Below are positions 11,384 to 22,489 of a stretch of 64,000 bases of DNA, in pieces. The position numbers and the translations under genes are program-made. Below the pieces are notes generated by a model, which saw nothing but the letters and a program-made list of their open reading frames with translations, was not told the origin of the DNA and made no database searches. Source of the stretch: Rhabdophis nuchalis (lineage: Eukaryota > Chordata > Lepidosauria > Squamata > Natricidae); the NCBI GenBank assembly GCA_039707465.1, contig CM077651.1, positions 17,402,019 through 17,466,018 on the forward strand, in the 5' to 3' direction. Numbering within the stretch: position 1 is the first letter of the stretch; every line of letters begins with the position of its first letter.

Positions 11384-11575
11384 ATTATTTATTTATTTAT
11401 TATTCACATTTATACCCTGCACCCATCTCACCACAAAGGGACTCAGGACGGCGCATAGGGAAAATAAAATATAAATACAACATATATACAAAAAATGACA
11501 TTCATTAAAACTAAATTAAATAAACCCACCCTGCGCTAAAACCAGTTAAAACCCCTAATTAAAACTTTGATAACT
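11384..11575 (-). mobile_element. L2 LINE 3' end inside the MITE
   Basis: Complement of the L2 tail: TTTATT repeats, then 'gggactcaggacggcgca', followed by the usual A-rich 3' UTR complement. Non-coding. Confidence 0.8.
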
Positions 11576-11695
11576 AAAAGAAGTGCATTTTAGCATTTGG
11601 GGTCTGTTTTTGCTCCCAGGAGGCATCCCTGAGGTCCGATAAGCCAAAAACAAGGGATGGGACTCCATTTTTGCTCCTAAGAGGGGGTTGCTTCA

Positions 11696-11782
11696 AAAGA
11701 AAGAAAGAAAGAAAGGAAGGAAGGAAGGAAGGAAGGAAGGAAGGAAGGAAGGAAGGAAGGAAGGAAGGAAGGAAGGAAGGAA
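11696..11782. repeat. (AAAG)n-(AAGG)n microsatellite
   Basis: Tetranucleotide array inside the MITE. ORFs across it on the reverse strand are artefacts. Confidence 0.97.
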
Positions 11783-12223
11783 AAAGGAGAGGGAGGGAGG
11801 ACCACAAACCTGACACTTGATGCAGTTTCAGAGGATACCTTGAAATAGCACAGCAATCCAGGGCTGGAAGGGACCCTGAGGTCATCTAGTCCAACCCCCT
11901 TCTCCAGCAGGACATTGTTAAAATGAGTTTCTGTCTTCGACACCCCCCCCAGTCACATGATTACATAGCCATGCCCACCCAGTCACATGACCCTCCACAG
12001 AACCAATAGGAGTTTTTTTTAGATTCACCACTGCTAGTAAGGTTCCATTGAACACATGCCATCTCAGTATGCTATGCTATAACGTGTAGCATACATAATA
12101 TGAATATAATAAATTCACTGTCTATGAAGATTCTTGAACATCCAAATATTGGTTGTCCAAAAGTTCTTTTCAAAAGGCAACTGGGCTTTCTTGAATTTTC
12201 CTTGAAAACGTTTCACTTCTCAT

Positions 12224-12549
12224 CAGTGGAGGGATTCAAGTAATTTAACAACCAGTTCTCCCTAACAAGCAGCTGGGTGGGCGTGGCTGGAGAGGGTCAT
12301 GTGACTGAGGTCAAGGCATGGCACCCTCAACATCACCCACAGCAAGGCGCAGACAGGCTGAAGCGGCAGTGGCGATGGCCAAAGCCTTGGAGTGGGACCG
12401 AAGTGCTGTCTGCCCCTCCCCTTGCCCCACCCCTTGAAGGGTGAGGGGCAGGGGCAGCCAGTGGGGGTATCAGCCGGTTTGTCTGACTGCAGAACAAGTT
12501 AACAACTGGTTTGGCCAAACCAATGCAAACCGGCTGAATCTCACCACTG
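12224..12549. mobile_element. hAT-like MITE
   Basis: Starts CAGTGGAGGGATTCAA and ends GAATCTCACCACTG, an inverted pair. Flanks cttctcat (12216-12223) and cttctaat (12550-12557) match at 7 of 8. It interrupts an older dispersed repeat whose halves lie at about 12160-12223 and 12550-12585. Confidence 0.85.
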
Positions 12550-12610
12550 CTTCTAATACAAGAAACTTCTTAAGTTAGCAAAAAGTTTTCAAGCAAAAAA
12601 ACTCAAGAAA

Positions 12611-12640
12611 GTACAGTACAATACAATACAATACAATAGC
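12611..12640. repeat. (ACAAT)n tail of CR1
   Basis: Pentanucleotide repeats directly adjoin the 3' end of the reverse-strand CR1 at 12641. Confidence 0.9.
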
Positions 12641-13605
12641 AGAGTTGGAAGGGACCTTGTAGGTCTTCTAGTCCAACCCCCTGCGTGGGCAGGAACCTTA
12701 TACCATTTCAGACAAATGGCTATCTAACATCTTTTTAAAGACTTCCAGGGTTGGGGCATTCACAACTTCTGGAGGCAAGCTGTTCCAGAGGTTAATTGTT
12801 CTAACTGTCAGGAAATTTCTCCTTAGTTCTAAGTTGCTTTTCTCCTTGATTAGTTTCCACCCATTGCTTCTTGTCCTGCCCCCAGGTGCCTTGGAGAATA
12901 GTTTGGCTCCCTCTTCTTTGTGGCACCCTCTGAGATATCGGAACACTGCTATCATGTCTCCCCTGGTCTTCTCTTCATCAAACTAGACATACCCAGCTCC
13001 TGCAACCGTTCTTCATATGTTTTAGTCTCCAGTTCTCTAATCATCTTGGTTGCTCTTCTCTGCACTCTTTCCAGAGTCTCCACATCTTTTCTACATCATG
13101 GCGACCAAAACTGAATGCAGTATTCCAAGTGTGGCCTTACCAAGGCACTATACAGTGGCATTAACACTTCACGTGATCTAGATTCTATCCCTCTGTTTAT
13201 GCAGCCTAGAACTGTGTTGGCTTTTTTGGCAGCTGCTGCACACTGCTGGCTCATATTTAAATGGTTGTCCACTAGGATTCCAAGATCCCTCTCACAGTTG
13301 CTACAATTGAGCAAGGTACCACCTATACTATACTTGTGCATTTTGTTTTTCTTGCCTATGTGTAGAACCTTACTTTTTTCACCATTGAATTTCATTTTGT
13401 TAGACAGTGCCCAATGTTCAGGTTTATCAAGATCCTTCTGTATCTTAAGCCTATCTTCTGGAGTGTTGGCTATTCCTGCCAGCTTGGTGTCATCTGCAAA
13501 TTTGATGAGTTCCCCATTTATCCCCTCATCCAAATCGTTGATGAAGATGTTAAAGAGTACTGGGCCTAAAACGGAGCCTTGGGGGACAGTTGTCTTTTGA
13601 AAAGC
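12641..13605 (-). mobile_element. CR1 LINE, 5'-truncated
   Basis: Reverse-strand CR1 of about 960 bases. The 3' terminus 'agagttggaagggacctt' is at 12641-12660. Two coding blocks are readable: 13096-13602, and 12698-12955 encoding the C-terminus with the motif RNFLTVRTINLWNSLP. It is the best-preserved CR1 in the window. Confidence 0.92.
13096..13602 (-). pseudogene. CR1 reverse transcriptase, palm fragment
   Basis: Open reverse frame encoding PQGSVLGPVLFNIFINDLD followed by the catalytic FADDT motif, i.e. the palm of a non-LTR reverse transcriptase with both catalytic aspartates. Then comes the RPHLEYCIQFWSP block at 13096. The endonuclease and the N-terminal part are missing, so it is a dead 5'-truncated copy. 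Confidence 0.9.
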
Positions 13606-14157
13606 AACTTTGGGACAATCAATTCATGTTTTTTAAATGTATTTTGTGTGTGTGTGTGTGTTTTCCCCTTTGTTAAGGAAGATTGAGAAGCCCATTGGCT
13701 CATGCAATGATGTTTTACTTACTTACTCAGAAGCATGGTTTACAAAACTGTACTAACACAACAGGCTTACAATTTGCTTTCTATTGATCCCATGGACTCT
13801 TGTCCACCTTCCATCAAAAAGGTCAACCTTCACAGTATAATTGGAAGCAGGGAGAAAAGCAACAGGGAAAAAGGCTGTGTCTATTTTGCTTTGATGAAAG
13901 CAAACAGAATAGATCTTGTTTTTAATAAATCATCAATCTTTCACTATAGTATAAAGAAAGGTGGCTTGTTCAACATTTTGGGAAATGTAAAATTCCCTAG
14001 GATATCAACTTTTTATTCATTAAGACAGATCTTTTTTCCTCTCTTTATGCCCCACTGCTTTCCTTTAATTTGAAGTTGAGATGCCAATTTTAGGAAGGGA
14101 GATAGAAGACATTAACACATTAAAATATGTTTTACATTTTAAATGAAATTCTGCAGT
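13606..14157. other. No recognisable feature apart from a short (TG)n
   Basis: Contains a TG run at about 13645-13661. A 112-codon forward ORF (13735-14073) has no recognisable domain and is probably chance. Confidence 0.45.
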
Positions 14158-14165
14158 GTTGCATA

Positions 14166-14659
14166 CAGGGGTGGGCGCTTACCTGTTTAACAATCGGTTC
14201 GCTGAGCACTTGCTTTGTGCGCACTGTGCATGCTTTGCATGTGCTGTGCTTGCGTGCGTGCACAATTTAGAGAAGATGTACCTTCTGGATTACTGCTTGG
14301 GAAGGAAAACAGCTAAGGAGGAATGCTGTGGCCTAGAGGTGGAGCTCTCGCCTCCCAACCAAGAGGTTGTGAGTTCAATCCTAGGTAGAGGCAGATGTAG
14401 GGTCTCCTTCTTGGGCAGGAGGTTGGACTAGATGACCTGCAAGGTCCCTTCCAACTCTGTTTATCTGTTAAAGGCACAGCAATCCACTCTGTCGCACAAC
14501 TCAGCTGAAAAGATAAAGGTAGGTAAAGCACAGGGGCGGGTGAGGGGCGAGGGGGCGGGGGGGGGCACTTGCTAGTGGGAGAGAACTGGTTCATGACCAG
14601 CTGATTTTGGAGGTACTGGTTCACCCAAACTGGTCTGAACTGGTAGAATCCCATTCCTG
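14166..14659. mobile_element. hAT-like MITE split by a SINE
   Basis: Starts CAGGGGTGGGCGCTTACC and ends AATCCCATTCCTG. Flanked by perfect 8-bp gttgcata repeats at 14158-14165 and 14660-14667. Positions ~14322-14472 are an inserted SINE. Confidence 0.87.
14322..14472 (+). mobile_element. tRNA-headed SINE with CR1-like 3' end
   Basis: The head has box A-like 'tggcctagaggtgg' and box B-like 'gagttcaatcc' spaced as in a tRNA promoter. It then ends with 'ggttggactagatgacctg' and 'ccttccaactctg', the same terminus as the CR1 LINEs here. This implies mobilisation by CR1 reverse transcriptase. Part of a similar tail occurs at 11855-11905. Confidence 0.8.
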
Positions 14660-14674
14660 GTTGCATATATGCAA

Positions 14675-14825
14675 GAGCCGTGGTGGCACAGTGGTTAGAA
14701 TGCAGTACTGCAGGTTACTTTTGCTGACTGGTGGCTGCATGCAATTTAGCTGATTCTGTAAACCACTTAGAGAGGGTTGTAAAGCACTGTGAAGCGGTAT
14801 ATAAGACTAAGTGCTATTGCTATTG
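14675..14825 (+). mobile_element. tRNA-derived SINE, internally shortened
   Basis: Head 'gtggtggcacagtggtt' and tail 'gcggtatataagactaagt' match the SINE at 992-1205 and 5381-5570, but about 60 bases of the body, including the 'gggggcaatatgc' block, are missing. Confidence 0.82.
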
Positions 14826-14855
14826 ATTTTATGTATGTAAGTATGTATGTATCTG

Positions 14856-15812
14856 CATCTGTGACTGCCCCCCACAATTCAGAAAAAAAAGTGCATCAAA
14901 TGTTCTGCCTGTTAAGAAAATCGACATCTGACAAATTCTATTTCCCCCCTCCTAATAGAATGCTTGGAAAAGAGAAAGATTGGCCAGATTACTGCTATGT
15001 TAATACAAGACTGTAAAATCAATCACATTGACATTGATCAAGAGTTTTCTGCTGTCCATATATAATAAGAACCAACTTCAGCAATCGAAGGAGTCAGGGA
15101 TGGGTGTTCTAACATTTCAAATAAGACTAATTTTTATTCCATGTGAACATTTGTAGCTCAGATAAATTGATCTCCCGTGGTCTTGACAGTACCAAGCAAC
15201 ACATTTTGGGAGCAATGATCAGTATCTTTTATGACATTTTCAAAGGTTTCCCTCCTCCTGAATTCTTGGCTACTTAATTATGGAATTCTCCTTCTTCATT
15301 ACACACATTGTTAATTCCAGATTTGGCAGAAGTTTCAATGACCATGTCCACATTATTCACATAATGCATATTTTTATATTATGCACACATCCAGCCTTTC
15401 TCCATTCAGTATTTAGGGTCCACAAATGTTGGTACTCTCAGTTGCTGTACTCATTGCTCTTGTCGTAGTCCCAGGACTTCAAGAGGACATAAAATTGCAG
15501 AGGGTTGCTAAAAGTAGTTTCATTATAAAACAGTAAAACATACGACAGGAGGAAATAATATGAAATAATTTTCAGTACATCAGTTTCAGTACATCATTAC
15601 CGTAACTAGAAGATGCATAAAATCCCAGTTAGAGAATAGAATTCTGATTATGAATGGTGGATTTTTATGAGCTTAACAGAAGCAGAGGCCAACAGATTTT
15701 TCAACACGCATCAAACAAAATGACATTGGGACAACTGTGTACAGAGAAATTCATTTGTTGTTATTTATGTTACAAGACTTAGTATACCTGCCCCAAACTT
15801 CGCTTGTTTTAG
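14856..15812. other. No recognisable feature
   Basis: AT-rich sequence without supportable genes or a clear repeat family. Confidence 0.5.
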
Positions 15813-16014
15813 GTACATTAAAGATTTAAAGAAGAAGGGGATGACAGGGAATGAGGTGGAGTCACCGAAGCAGTAAATGTGAGCTTAAGTGGACTTAAGC
15901 TTAAGAGGATGGTAGAGGACAGGAAGGCCTGGAGGACAGGAAGGCCTGGAGGAACATTGTCTATGGGGTCACGATGGGTCAGACATGACTTCACAACAAA
16001 CAACGACAACAAAA
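15813..16014 (+). mobile_element. Bov-B-like (RTE) LINE 3' end
   Basis: Translation across small breaks gives MVEDRKAW and NIVYGVTMGQT, the C-terminus of Bov-B ORF2, followed by a CAACAA-type tail at 15999-16014. A block of about 18 bases (aggacaggaaggcctgg) is tandemly duplicated at 15916-15951. Non-functional. Confidence 0.7.
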
Positions 16015-16575
16015 GATTTGTGAGAATACAGTGATTTGTGAGAATATAGTGATGACAGTTTACCATGGGGTATTTGTTTCTCCTTATATGCTTTCTGTGA
16101 AGCCAGATATTTGATTTTTATGCAAGTGATCTCATCATATTCAGAACATGTGGTCATACAAATTATATGTGTATTGAATTCCTATATTAACCTTAGAATG
16201 AATGCATGAATGCATGGCTTTATGGGAAGAATATGATGGTACCATCTTATTTTCTATTTATACCACTCTTCCATCCTTAATAGCAACAATTCTAAGAGTT
16301 AAAGTCCTAAGTCTTTTAAAAGATTTTGGTTTGAGGAAAAGTATTCTATGTTCTTTTATCTCATGATATAGAGGTAAGCAAAACATTTTGAATGTAAAAG
16401 TTTCCATACTAGAAATGGACTGTTTGAACTCACTAGAAGTATCCTAATACCTTCTTACCTGATGCTTCTTACCCAAAGCATCCCAAGCCTCAAATAGTCC
16501 AAAGAGGTTAGAAAAGGCTACCTTGAATTCAATCATTTTGAGCTGAACTGTCTTGTACATTTTTAGAAAAGTCCT
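16015..16575. other. No recognisable feature
   Basis: AT-rich sequence; nothing supportable. Confidence 0.5.
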
Positions 16576-16650
16576 TTCCTTTCCTCCTTCCTTCCTTCCT
16601 TCCTTCCTTCCTTCCTTCCTTCCTTCCTTCCTTCCTTCCTTCCTTCCTTC
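16576..16650. repeat. (CCTT)n microsatellite
   Basis: Uninterrupted CCTT array ending exactly at the 5' truncation point of the next LINE. Confidence 0.97.
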
Positions 16651-16960
16651 TGCCTTCACTTTGGAATGAGCTACCCCCAGAGCTTCGCATAATTCCCGAC
16701 CTCCCTTCCTTCCGGCGCGCCCTAAAACGCTGGCTTCTCCAGCAAGCCGGCCTGGCCGGAATAAAATTAACTATTAATTTTAATTGTTAATTTTTAATTT
16801 AATTTTTAATTTAATTGTAAATTGTCAATTGGTTATTGGATTTATTATTTAATCTTTTTAAAACTTTTGTAATATGTGTTTTTATGTTGTGCGCCGCCCT
16901 GAGTCCTTTGGGAGAAGGGCGGCATATAAATCCAATAAATCCTAATCCTAATCAACTATT
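16651..16960 (+). mobile_element. L2 LINE 3' end
   Basis: Encodes the remnant WNELPPELR-like C-terminus, then an AT-rich UTR and the conserved end 'gcgccgccctgagtcctttg' near 16890-16909, with a short AATCCT tail. 5'-truncated. Confidence 0.85.
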
Positions 16961-17733
16961 ATTTTGTAAATTACTATCTTAAGGCACACCATGCCTGTTA
17001 ACCAGACAGTGAAAACTTCTTAAGTTTTGCTTAACCTGACTAATGACATGACTTAAAAGCCTGGAAAAAAAAGAATCAATAGCCTAAGTGGAATTAATTG
17101 GAATGTGCTCTTTCACTTGATGATGTTGAACAACTTTTAAATTAACTAACAAGGCCTTTGTTGAAATCACAAAAGTAAACCAGCTATCATGAGTTTATTA
17201 AGGGGAATTAATTACATCTTTTTTCTGTTGATAGGATGGCTCTTCTTTGTTATGCCTTGTCTTTTCAGATATTTAAAGCAAAGCTGAGCATTGAGAAGAA
17301 ATTTTAGCTAATATGTTTTCCCAGTTCTCATAGCCCGGGAAAACTGTTATATATTCAGGACTTGTACCTCGCTTCTTTACTGCATACAACATAACCAGAG
17401 TGGAAGAGGATCACAAGCCTATTTTGCTGCATAGTTTTTCTTTCTAATTTGACCAATGTCAATGGTTGGTTTTCATTCACTTGGTGAATATTCAGATTTA
17501 GATAGCTTATGCATCAAATTTAAGAAAAAGCAATCAAATTTTTCAGCAAGAGACCTTTTATATTTATAGTTTGATTAAAGCTATTTAAATATTCTTAGCA
17601 TTTTTTTTCAACTTCCTGAAAAGGTTAGCAATCCTGCTATAGAACAATGAAAAATAGAAAATCATCATTCAGAATGAAGAAAGGACTCTCAGGCACTTCA
17701 ATATCTTCATACCAGATACTTGATTTCATTGAG
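16961..17733. other. No recognisable feature
   Basis: AT-rich sequence without genes or clear repeats. Confidence 0.5.
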
Positions 17734-18148
17734 CAGCGATGGCAAACCATCTCTGGTCGTGTGGAAATGTCACATGCATGCATGTGTGCGCGCTCATCAG
17801 GGCCACACTTTGGAAAAGCAGAACTTCCAGGTTCTGGCGCACATTCGCACACAACAATCAGCTGGCCAGCGCATATGCGCAGGCCATTTTCAGCAGTGCA
17901 GTGCACGAAGGGATCATGCTCTGGAAAAGACGAACTTCCAAGTTCTAGCATGAATGAGCACACAATGATCAGCTGTCCGGCGTGCAGGGCAGGGCAGTTT
18001 TTGACACTGTCGCATGCATAGCCAGCTGATCATTGCACGTGCATGCATGCACGCCAGAAATCTGGAAGACAAGCAGGCAAGGCCACGCATACTGGACAAC
18101 ATGGCTTCATGTTCCACTTTGGGCATGTGTGCCATAGGTTTGCCATCA
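17734..18148. mobile_element. hAT-like MITE ('gatggcraacc' type), degraded
   Basis: Begins CAGCGATGGCAAACC and ends GGTTTGCCATCAG, a clear terminal inverted pair shared with the element at 47288. Inside, a block near 17812-17880 ('ggaaaagcagaacttccagg') recurs at about 17920-17985, giving an internal duplication of about 110 bases. Flanking repeats are not conserved. Confidence 0.7.
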
Positions 18149-18872
18149 GAACTATAGAGCACTGTGGCTGAAAAATTAGTCAAGAAATGAAATCATCTCT
18201 AAAACACATTCAAATCCTAAATGTTATAGTTCCATCATGCAGATACAAGCTTTACAGGCCCTGTTCAGTTGTTGGTCCTCCATATTCTTTCTGCAAGCTT
18301 GAAAGATACCCAAAAGCCAATGAGTTTCTTTGCTAGTTTGTGTTTTTAGCAGCTGGAAATGTAACTGTCACCTTGGCATTATTTAGTAATTTGCATAGCA
18401 CATTAACATTGCTTTTTAGAGGTGCTTCATAAGCTGTCTGCCTTCAACGCTATGATTCATTTAGAAGCCTGAAGAACAAAGCTGTTTCTTTTGTTTCTTT
18501 TTAGAACCACCTACGAAAATCTGTGGGAAATAAAATCTCAATAAGAGCTAGAAACAGACTTCTCCCCCCCCTCACCCCGCACATACACATTTTGACTAAG
18601 TCCTAAAAACATACATCAACGGTGCCTTGATGTATCTACAATGCAGTGTGCTTCTGCAATTTTCCACGGTGTATTGCAGATACTTATATTATTCATTTCT
18701 ATTTCTGGCTGTCTTCATAAAACATCTAGAAGAACAGGTAAACCTATATTTACGTTCTGCACCTTTACATGCATCCTCCTACACTTGCATTCGTTTTCCT
18801 TCTCCCTCTGTTAAAGAGAAAACAAAGTACACAAACAATTAACTTTTAACCCAAAAGTGGTTTTTTTTTTTT
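18149..18872. other. No recognisable feature
   Basis: AT-rich sequence; nothing supportable. Confidence 0.5.
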
Positions 18873-18952
18873 GAGAGGCAACTGGACCTTCGGGGTTTTT
18901 CTTTGAAGGTGTTTCATTTTTCATCCAAGAAGCTTCTTCAGCTCAGAAAGAT
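18873..18952. repeat. Dispersed repeat, unclassified
   Basis: 'aggcaactgg', 'tgtttcatttttcatccaag' and 'aagcttcttcagctcag' match the repeat broken by the MITE at 12224, so it is interspersed. Its class is not clear. Confidence 0.5.
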
Positions 18953-19137
18953 TAACTTTTAAATGTACCAATAATTCACAAAGAAAATGTTCTATCGATT
19001 AGGATACTCAAATAGCAATATTAGAACGTTAATTTTTCAGAATCCAGTTCAACTATTTAGAAAATAACCTAATTTGGTCTATTTTCATGAGTTTTCCTAT
19101 TCCTTATACCCTTATCTCCTAACCTCAACCATCAAGG

Positions 19138-19345
19138 CAGTGGTGAAATTCAATTTTTTTTTTTTTACTACCAGTTCTGTGGATGTGGCTTGGTGCGCAT
19201 GACAGGGGAAGGATACTGCAAAATCTCCATTCCCTCCCCACTCTGGGGGCCAGCCAGAGGTGGTATTTGCCAGTTCTCTGAACTACTCAAAATTTCCACT
19301 ACCGGTTCTCCAGAAACTGTCAGAACCTGCTAAATTTCACCCCTG
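19138..19345. mobile_element. hAT-like MITE ('gtggtgaaattc' type)
   Basis: Begins CAGTGGTGAAATTC and ends AAATTTCACCCCTG; the interior carries 'tactaccagttctgtgg' and 'gaactactcaaaatttcc'. Flanks catcaagg and ccccaagg match at 6 of 8. Related copies are at 32505 and 49953. Confidence 0.8.
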
Positions 19346-19353
19346 CCCCAAGG

Positions 19354-20154
19354 TGTACAGTATATGCATTTTGCACATTAAATTATATTTTTCAGGCAAG
19401 TTGAATTTTTACAAAAGAATGAAGACTGCCAAATTCCAAAACAGGTACAGGAGGAATAAAAAATCAGTGGCTTTAAATTTGATGTTGATCTTTTCTAAAG
19501 AGATCATTAACAATAAAAGACAATATGGGCAGAATTGCATTGAAAGTGAAGGCCTAATAGTTGGGGGGGTGTTTCCTGAGGTAATCAGATCTGCCAAATT
19601 TCATTCAAATAGCTTCAAAGCTCTCTTGTTTGTTTTCTGCTTGCTTTTGACTTTTGTTTTTGTTTGTTTGACAGTTCCATAAAGTCTGATAAAGATGCGG
19701 AGATTAAGCTGAGAATGGCTAGATTTAGAATTTCCTAGCTAAAATGTATCCACACTACAAAATGCATCCAAAAATGAATTTTGTTCAGGCACTAAAACAC
19801 TCAGTGCCATCTCTTATTATCATTTCTGCTCTGATATTGGGTGTCTGCTAGCATCACATCTTTATCATATTTCCCTAGTAAGAAAGCCTATGAAAGAGTA
19901 CAACTAGTCTCATAGGCTTCTGGATGAATCATTAATCTACATCATCAGACTCCTACCTCACAATCCCATAGAAACAGCTATAGTCCCTGCAAAATGGACT
20001 ATTTAAATAGTCTTGCTGAAGGAGCCAAGGCTATCTTGAGTGAAAATGACAGAGGGTGACATTTAGCTGGAACTGTCAAATATTGTGGGTTCCAGGTTAT
20101 ATTGCCACCTGAAAAAAACCCTTCTTTTTCAATACAAAATGCAGACTATTTGTG
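19354..20154. other. No recognisable feature
   Basis: A 140-codon ORF over 19260-19682 begins inside the MITE and has no known domain; treated as chance. Confidence 0.45.
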
Positions 20155-20155
20155 G

Positions 20156-20222
<67 letters not shown>

Positions 20223-20265
20223 AGGAAGGAAGAATGGCACGCCTACTACATCACAGTTATACAAG

Positions 20266-20300
<35 letters not shown>
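20155..20300. repeat. (GAAA)n and (GT)n microsatellites
   Basis: GAAA array at 20155-20232 and GT array at 20266-20300, separated by about 33 bases. All three forward ORFs here are repeat translations. Confidence 0.97.
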
Positions 20301-20303
<3 letters not shown>

Positions 20304-20787
20304 ATCTTCCTGTCTGTCATTTACCTACCTATTTACCTGTCTCAGAGTTTAAGAATTGCCTTCTTGGAAACCCTTTCAACCCAAAGGAACAAGGATAGTA
20401 TTTGGTGATCAAAGAAACCTTTCAAAATTGGCATCATCTTCTTGTAGCAATGGAACATTCCATGAAAAAATGTACGCCATAAACTTTTCACAGGAACACA
20501 TAGCACCAGGTCAAGTAATCATATTTTCCCCCCTCATTTTCACTTCAGTATCTTCCTAAGTCACAGAACAAGCAGATGGAGGCTTTATCATGTAAGCTAG
20601 AACATGTGTTATCCGACAATCCTTCTTCCATTCTAGGCCAAGAATTTTTTACCACTTCTCCCCACAACAGGTGGGCTACTCTGTGGATATGTTTCCTTGA
20701 CTGACTGAATCTATTATCCAAACTAATCTATACTGGTAAGAGCAAGTCCTTTATTTTTTACACTCAGAGGACGTCTTCATATGATCT
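20301..20787. other. No recognisable feature
   Basis: No genes or clear repeats seen. Confidence 0.45.
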
Positions 20788-20960
20788 TCTCTTCTCTTCT
20801 CTTCTCTTCTCTTCTCTTCTCTTCTCTTCTCTTCTCTTCTCTTCTCTTCTCTTCTCTTCTCTTCTCTTCCTCTTCCTCTTCCTCTTCCTCTTCCTCTTCT
20901 CTTCACTTCACTTCACTTCACTTCTCTTCCCTTCCCTCCCCTTCTCTTCCTTCTTTCCTC
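20788..20960. repeat. (TTCTC)n and derived pyrimidine repeats
   Basis: TTCTC pentamers, then CTTCCT hexamers, TTCAC pentamers and mixed pyrimidines; a long polypyrimidine tract able to form triplex-type structures in principle. Confidence 0.95.
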
Positions 20961-21057
20961 TCCTGTCCTCTCACCTCCCCCTCCCGATGTCATCCTTTAG
21001 CCAATTCTGGATTGAAATACTGAATACTAAGCAAAATCTTTACCAATTCTATTCTTA

Positions 21058-21145
21058 TTGAACTTAATAGTCCTTGGTCGTCTCTGAGCTTGGTTGTTTT
21101 CTTGCAGATGTTTCATTACCGAAACTAGGTAACATCATCAGTGTT
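21058..21145 (-). mobile_element. 3' piece of a Penelope-like element (tentative)
   Basis: The complement of this block reads 'gatgatgttacctagtttcg' and 'gtaatgaaacatctgcaag', then 'aacaaccaagctcagag', matching 45383-45450. The shared block supports one interspersed family; assignment to Penelope-like comes only from the second copy's upstream protein. Confidence 0.45.
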
Positions 21146-22023
21146 TATTGAACGTCCCACACACCCTTCTACCAGGAAAGGTGCTCTGAGGGGTCACTTA
21201 CCTAACTCCTGGGTAGTCCAATAAGAAGTGGGGGAGAGAGAATGCCTCACCTCTAACTTCAAACATGTTAGGATTTTTATTGTATGTTTGGGAAACAACA
21301 AAGACGCCCACACTGGTACTGTAGCTTATACCAAGCTATTGAATGAATGGCCCAATACTCAAGCAACTCTTCCCTTTTACCCTTCCAAAGTGTGGTCGTT
21401 TTAATCATCTCTACTAATGGATCCTTGGGGTGGTTGTTGGCTGCAGGTCTTCGATGTTCTTGTCTCCACTGCCTCTCAACCCAGAATCTTTTTTCTTTGT
21501 GGAACAAAGGTCCAAATTGTTTCCCACCTTCTTGTCACAAATGACCTTTACACCACAACGATTCTGCTGCGAAATGTTGGTCTCACATGAAGCCTTCTTC
21601 ATTTCCTCCTTCTCTTACTCACAACTGTCTTTCACTAGGAAGGGTGGGAGTTGAAGGGGGTGGGCATCTTGCTAATTTTACACATTCTTCCTTTCCTCTG
21701 TTTCTCACATTTTATATCCCTAAACTCTCTCTCTCTATATATATATATATATTCCCTTCCCATTGGAGCTGGGGCTATCTAAATTGCAATCTGGTATCAG
21801 TGTCCCTTGCAATAAAATAATGTTATCTCTTCTTAAAATATGAGTCTATTTACTTTACTGTATTGTACATCTTAGAAAAATCAGTGCTTTGAAGTTTAGT
21901 TATTGAACTTACAAGTTTAATCTTTCCTCCACTGCAAATCCCTGAATTGTATGGAGAAGGGGAAGGATTGCTTCCCAACAATTTGTTATACTGTTATAAA
22001 TAAAATGTTACAGTCAGAGATGG
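21146..22023. other. No recognisable feature
   Basis: Several 60-77-codon ORFs show no domain. A short CT/TA run lies near 21726-21752. Confidence 0.45.
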
Positions 22024-22250
22024 GCGTCACATAAGTTAACAACCCTTTCTCCAAGAATAAAAAAATGTGAGCAGGTGCCCGTGCATGCTTGCTTCGTAGG
22101 CTCGAGTGCCTTGCGCACATGCATGCTGCATCAAAACCACACTGGTTATATAGATGGGATAGCACCGGGGGGGAGGGAACACAGGCTCAGCCGCTGGCCA
22201 TAACTACTGGTTCGCCCAAGCCTGTCCAAACTTGCTGAATCCCACCACTG
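22015..22250. mobile_element. hAT-like MITE, later invaded by another
   Basis: Starts near 'cagtcagagatgggcg' and ends 'ctgaatcccaccactg' at 22250, in the style of the other GGTTC-rich MITEs. Its right end is the target of the MITE at 22251. Confidence 0.65.
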
Positions 22251-22425
22251 CAGGGGTGGGTTTCAAATTTTTTAGAACCTACTCTGTAGGTGTGGCCTAT
22301 TTTGTGGGCGTGGCTTGGCAGTCATGTGACAGGTGGGAGTGGCCACCTTTTAAAATGTGGTGAAACTCATTTAACAACGCTCTTGCTTAGCAACCAAAAT
22401 TTTGGACTCAATTGTGATGATAAAT

Positions 22426-22489
<64 letters not shown>

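Larger units (their letters stand above)
11260..12033. mobile_element. Composite hAT-like MITE with internal insertions
   Basis: Begins 'aaggggtgaaatgctacc' and ends 'gattcaccactg', flanked by perfect 8-bp ctagtaag repeats (11252-11259, 12034-12041). It contains an L2 3' end (about 11384-11575, reverse), an AAAG/AAGG microsatellite (11696-11782), and a CR1-like 3' end (about 11855-11905, reverse). Such MITEs are normally 150-430 bp here, so most of its length is later insertion or expansion. Confidence 0.8.

Noticed and set aside
13115..13600. 161-codon forward ORF
   Set aside because: Antisense shadow of the CR1 reverse transcriptase.
13735..14073. 112-codon forward ORF
   Set aside because: No recognised motif or support.
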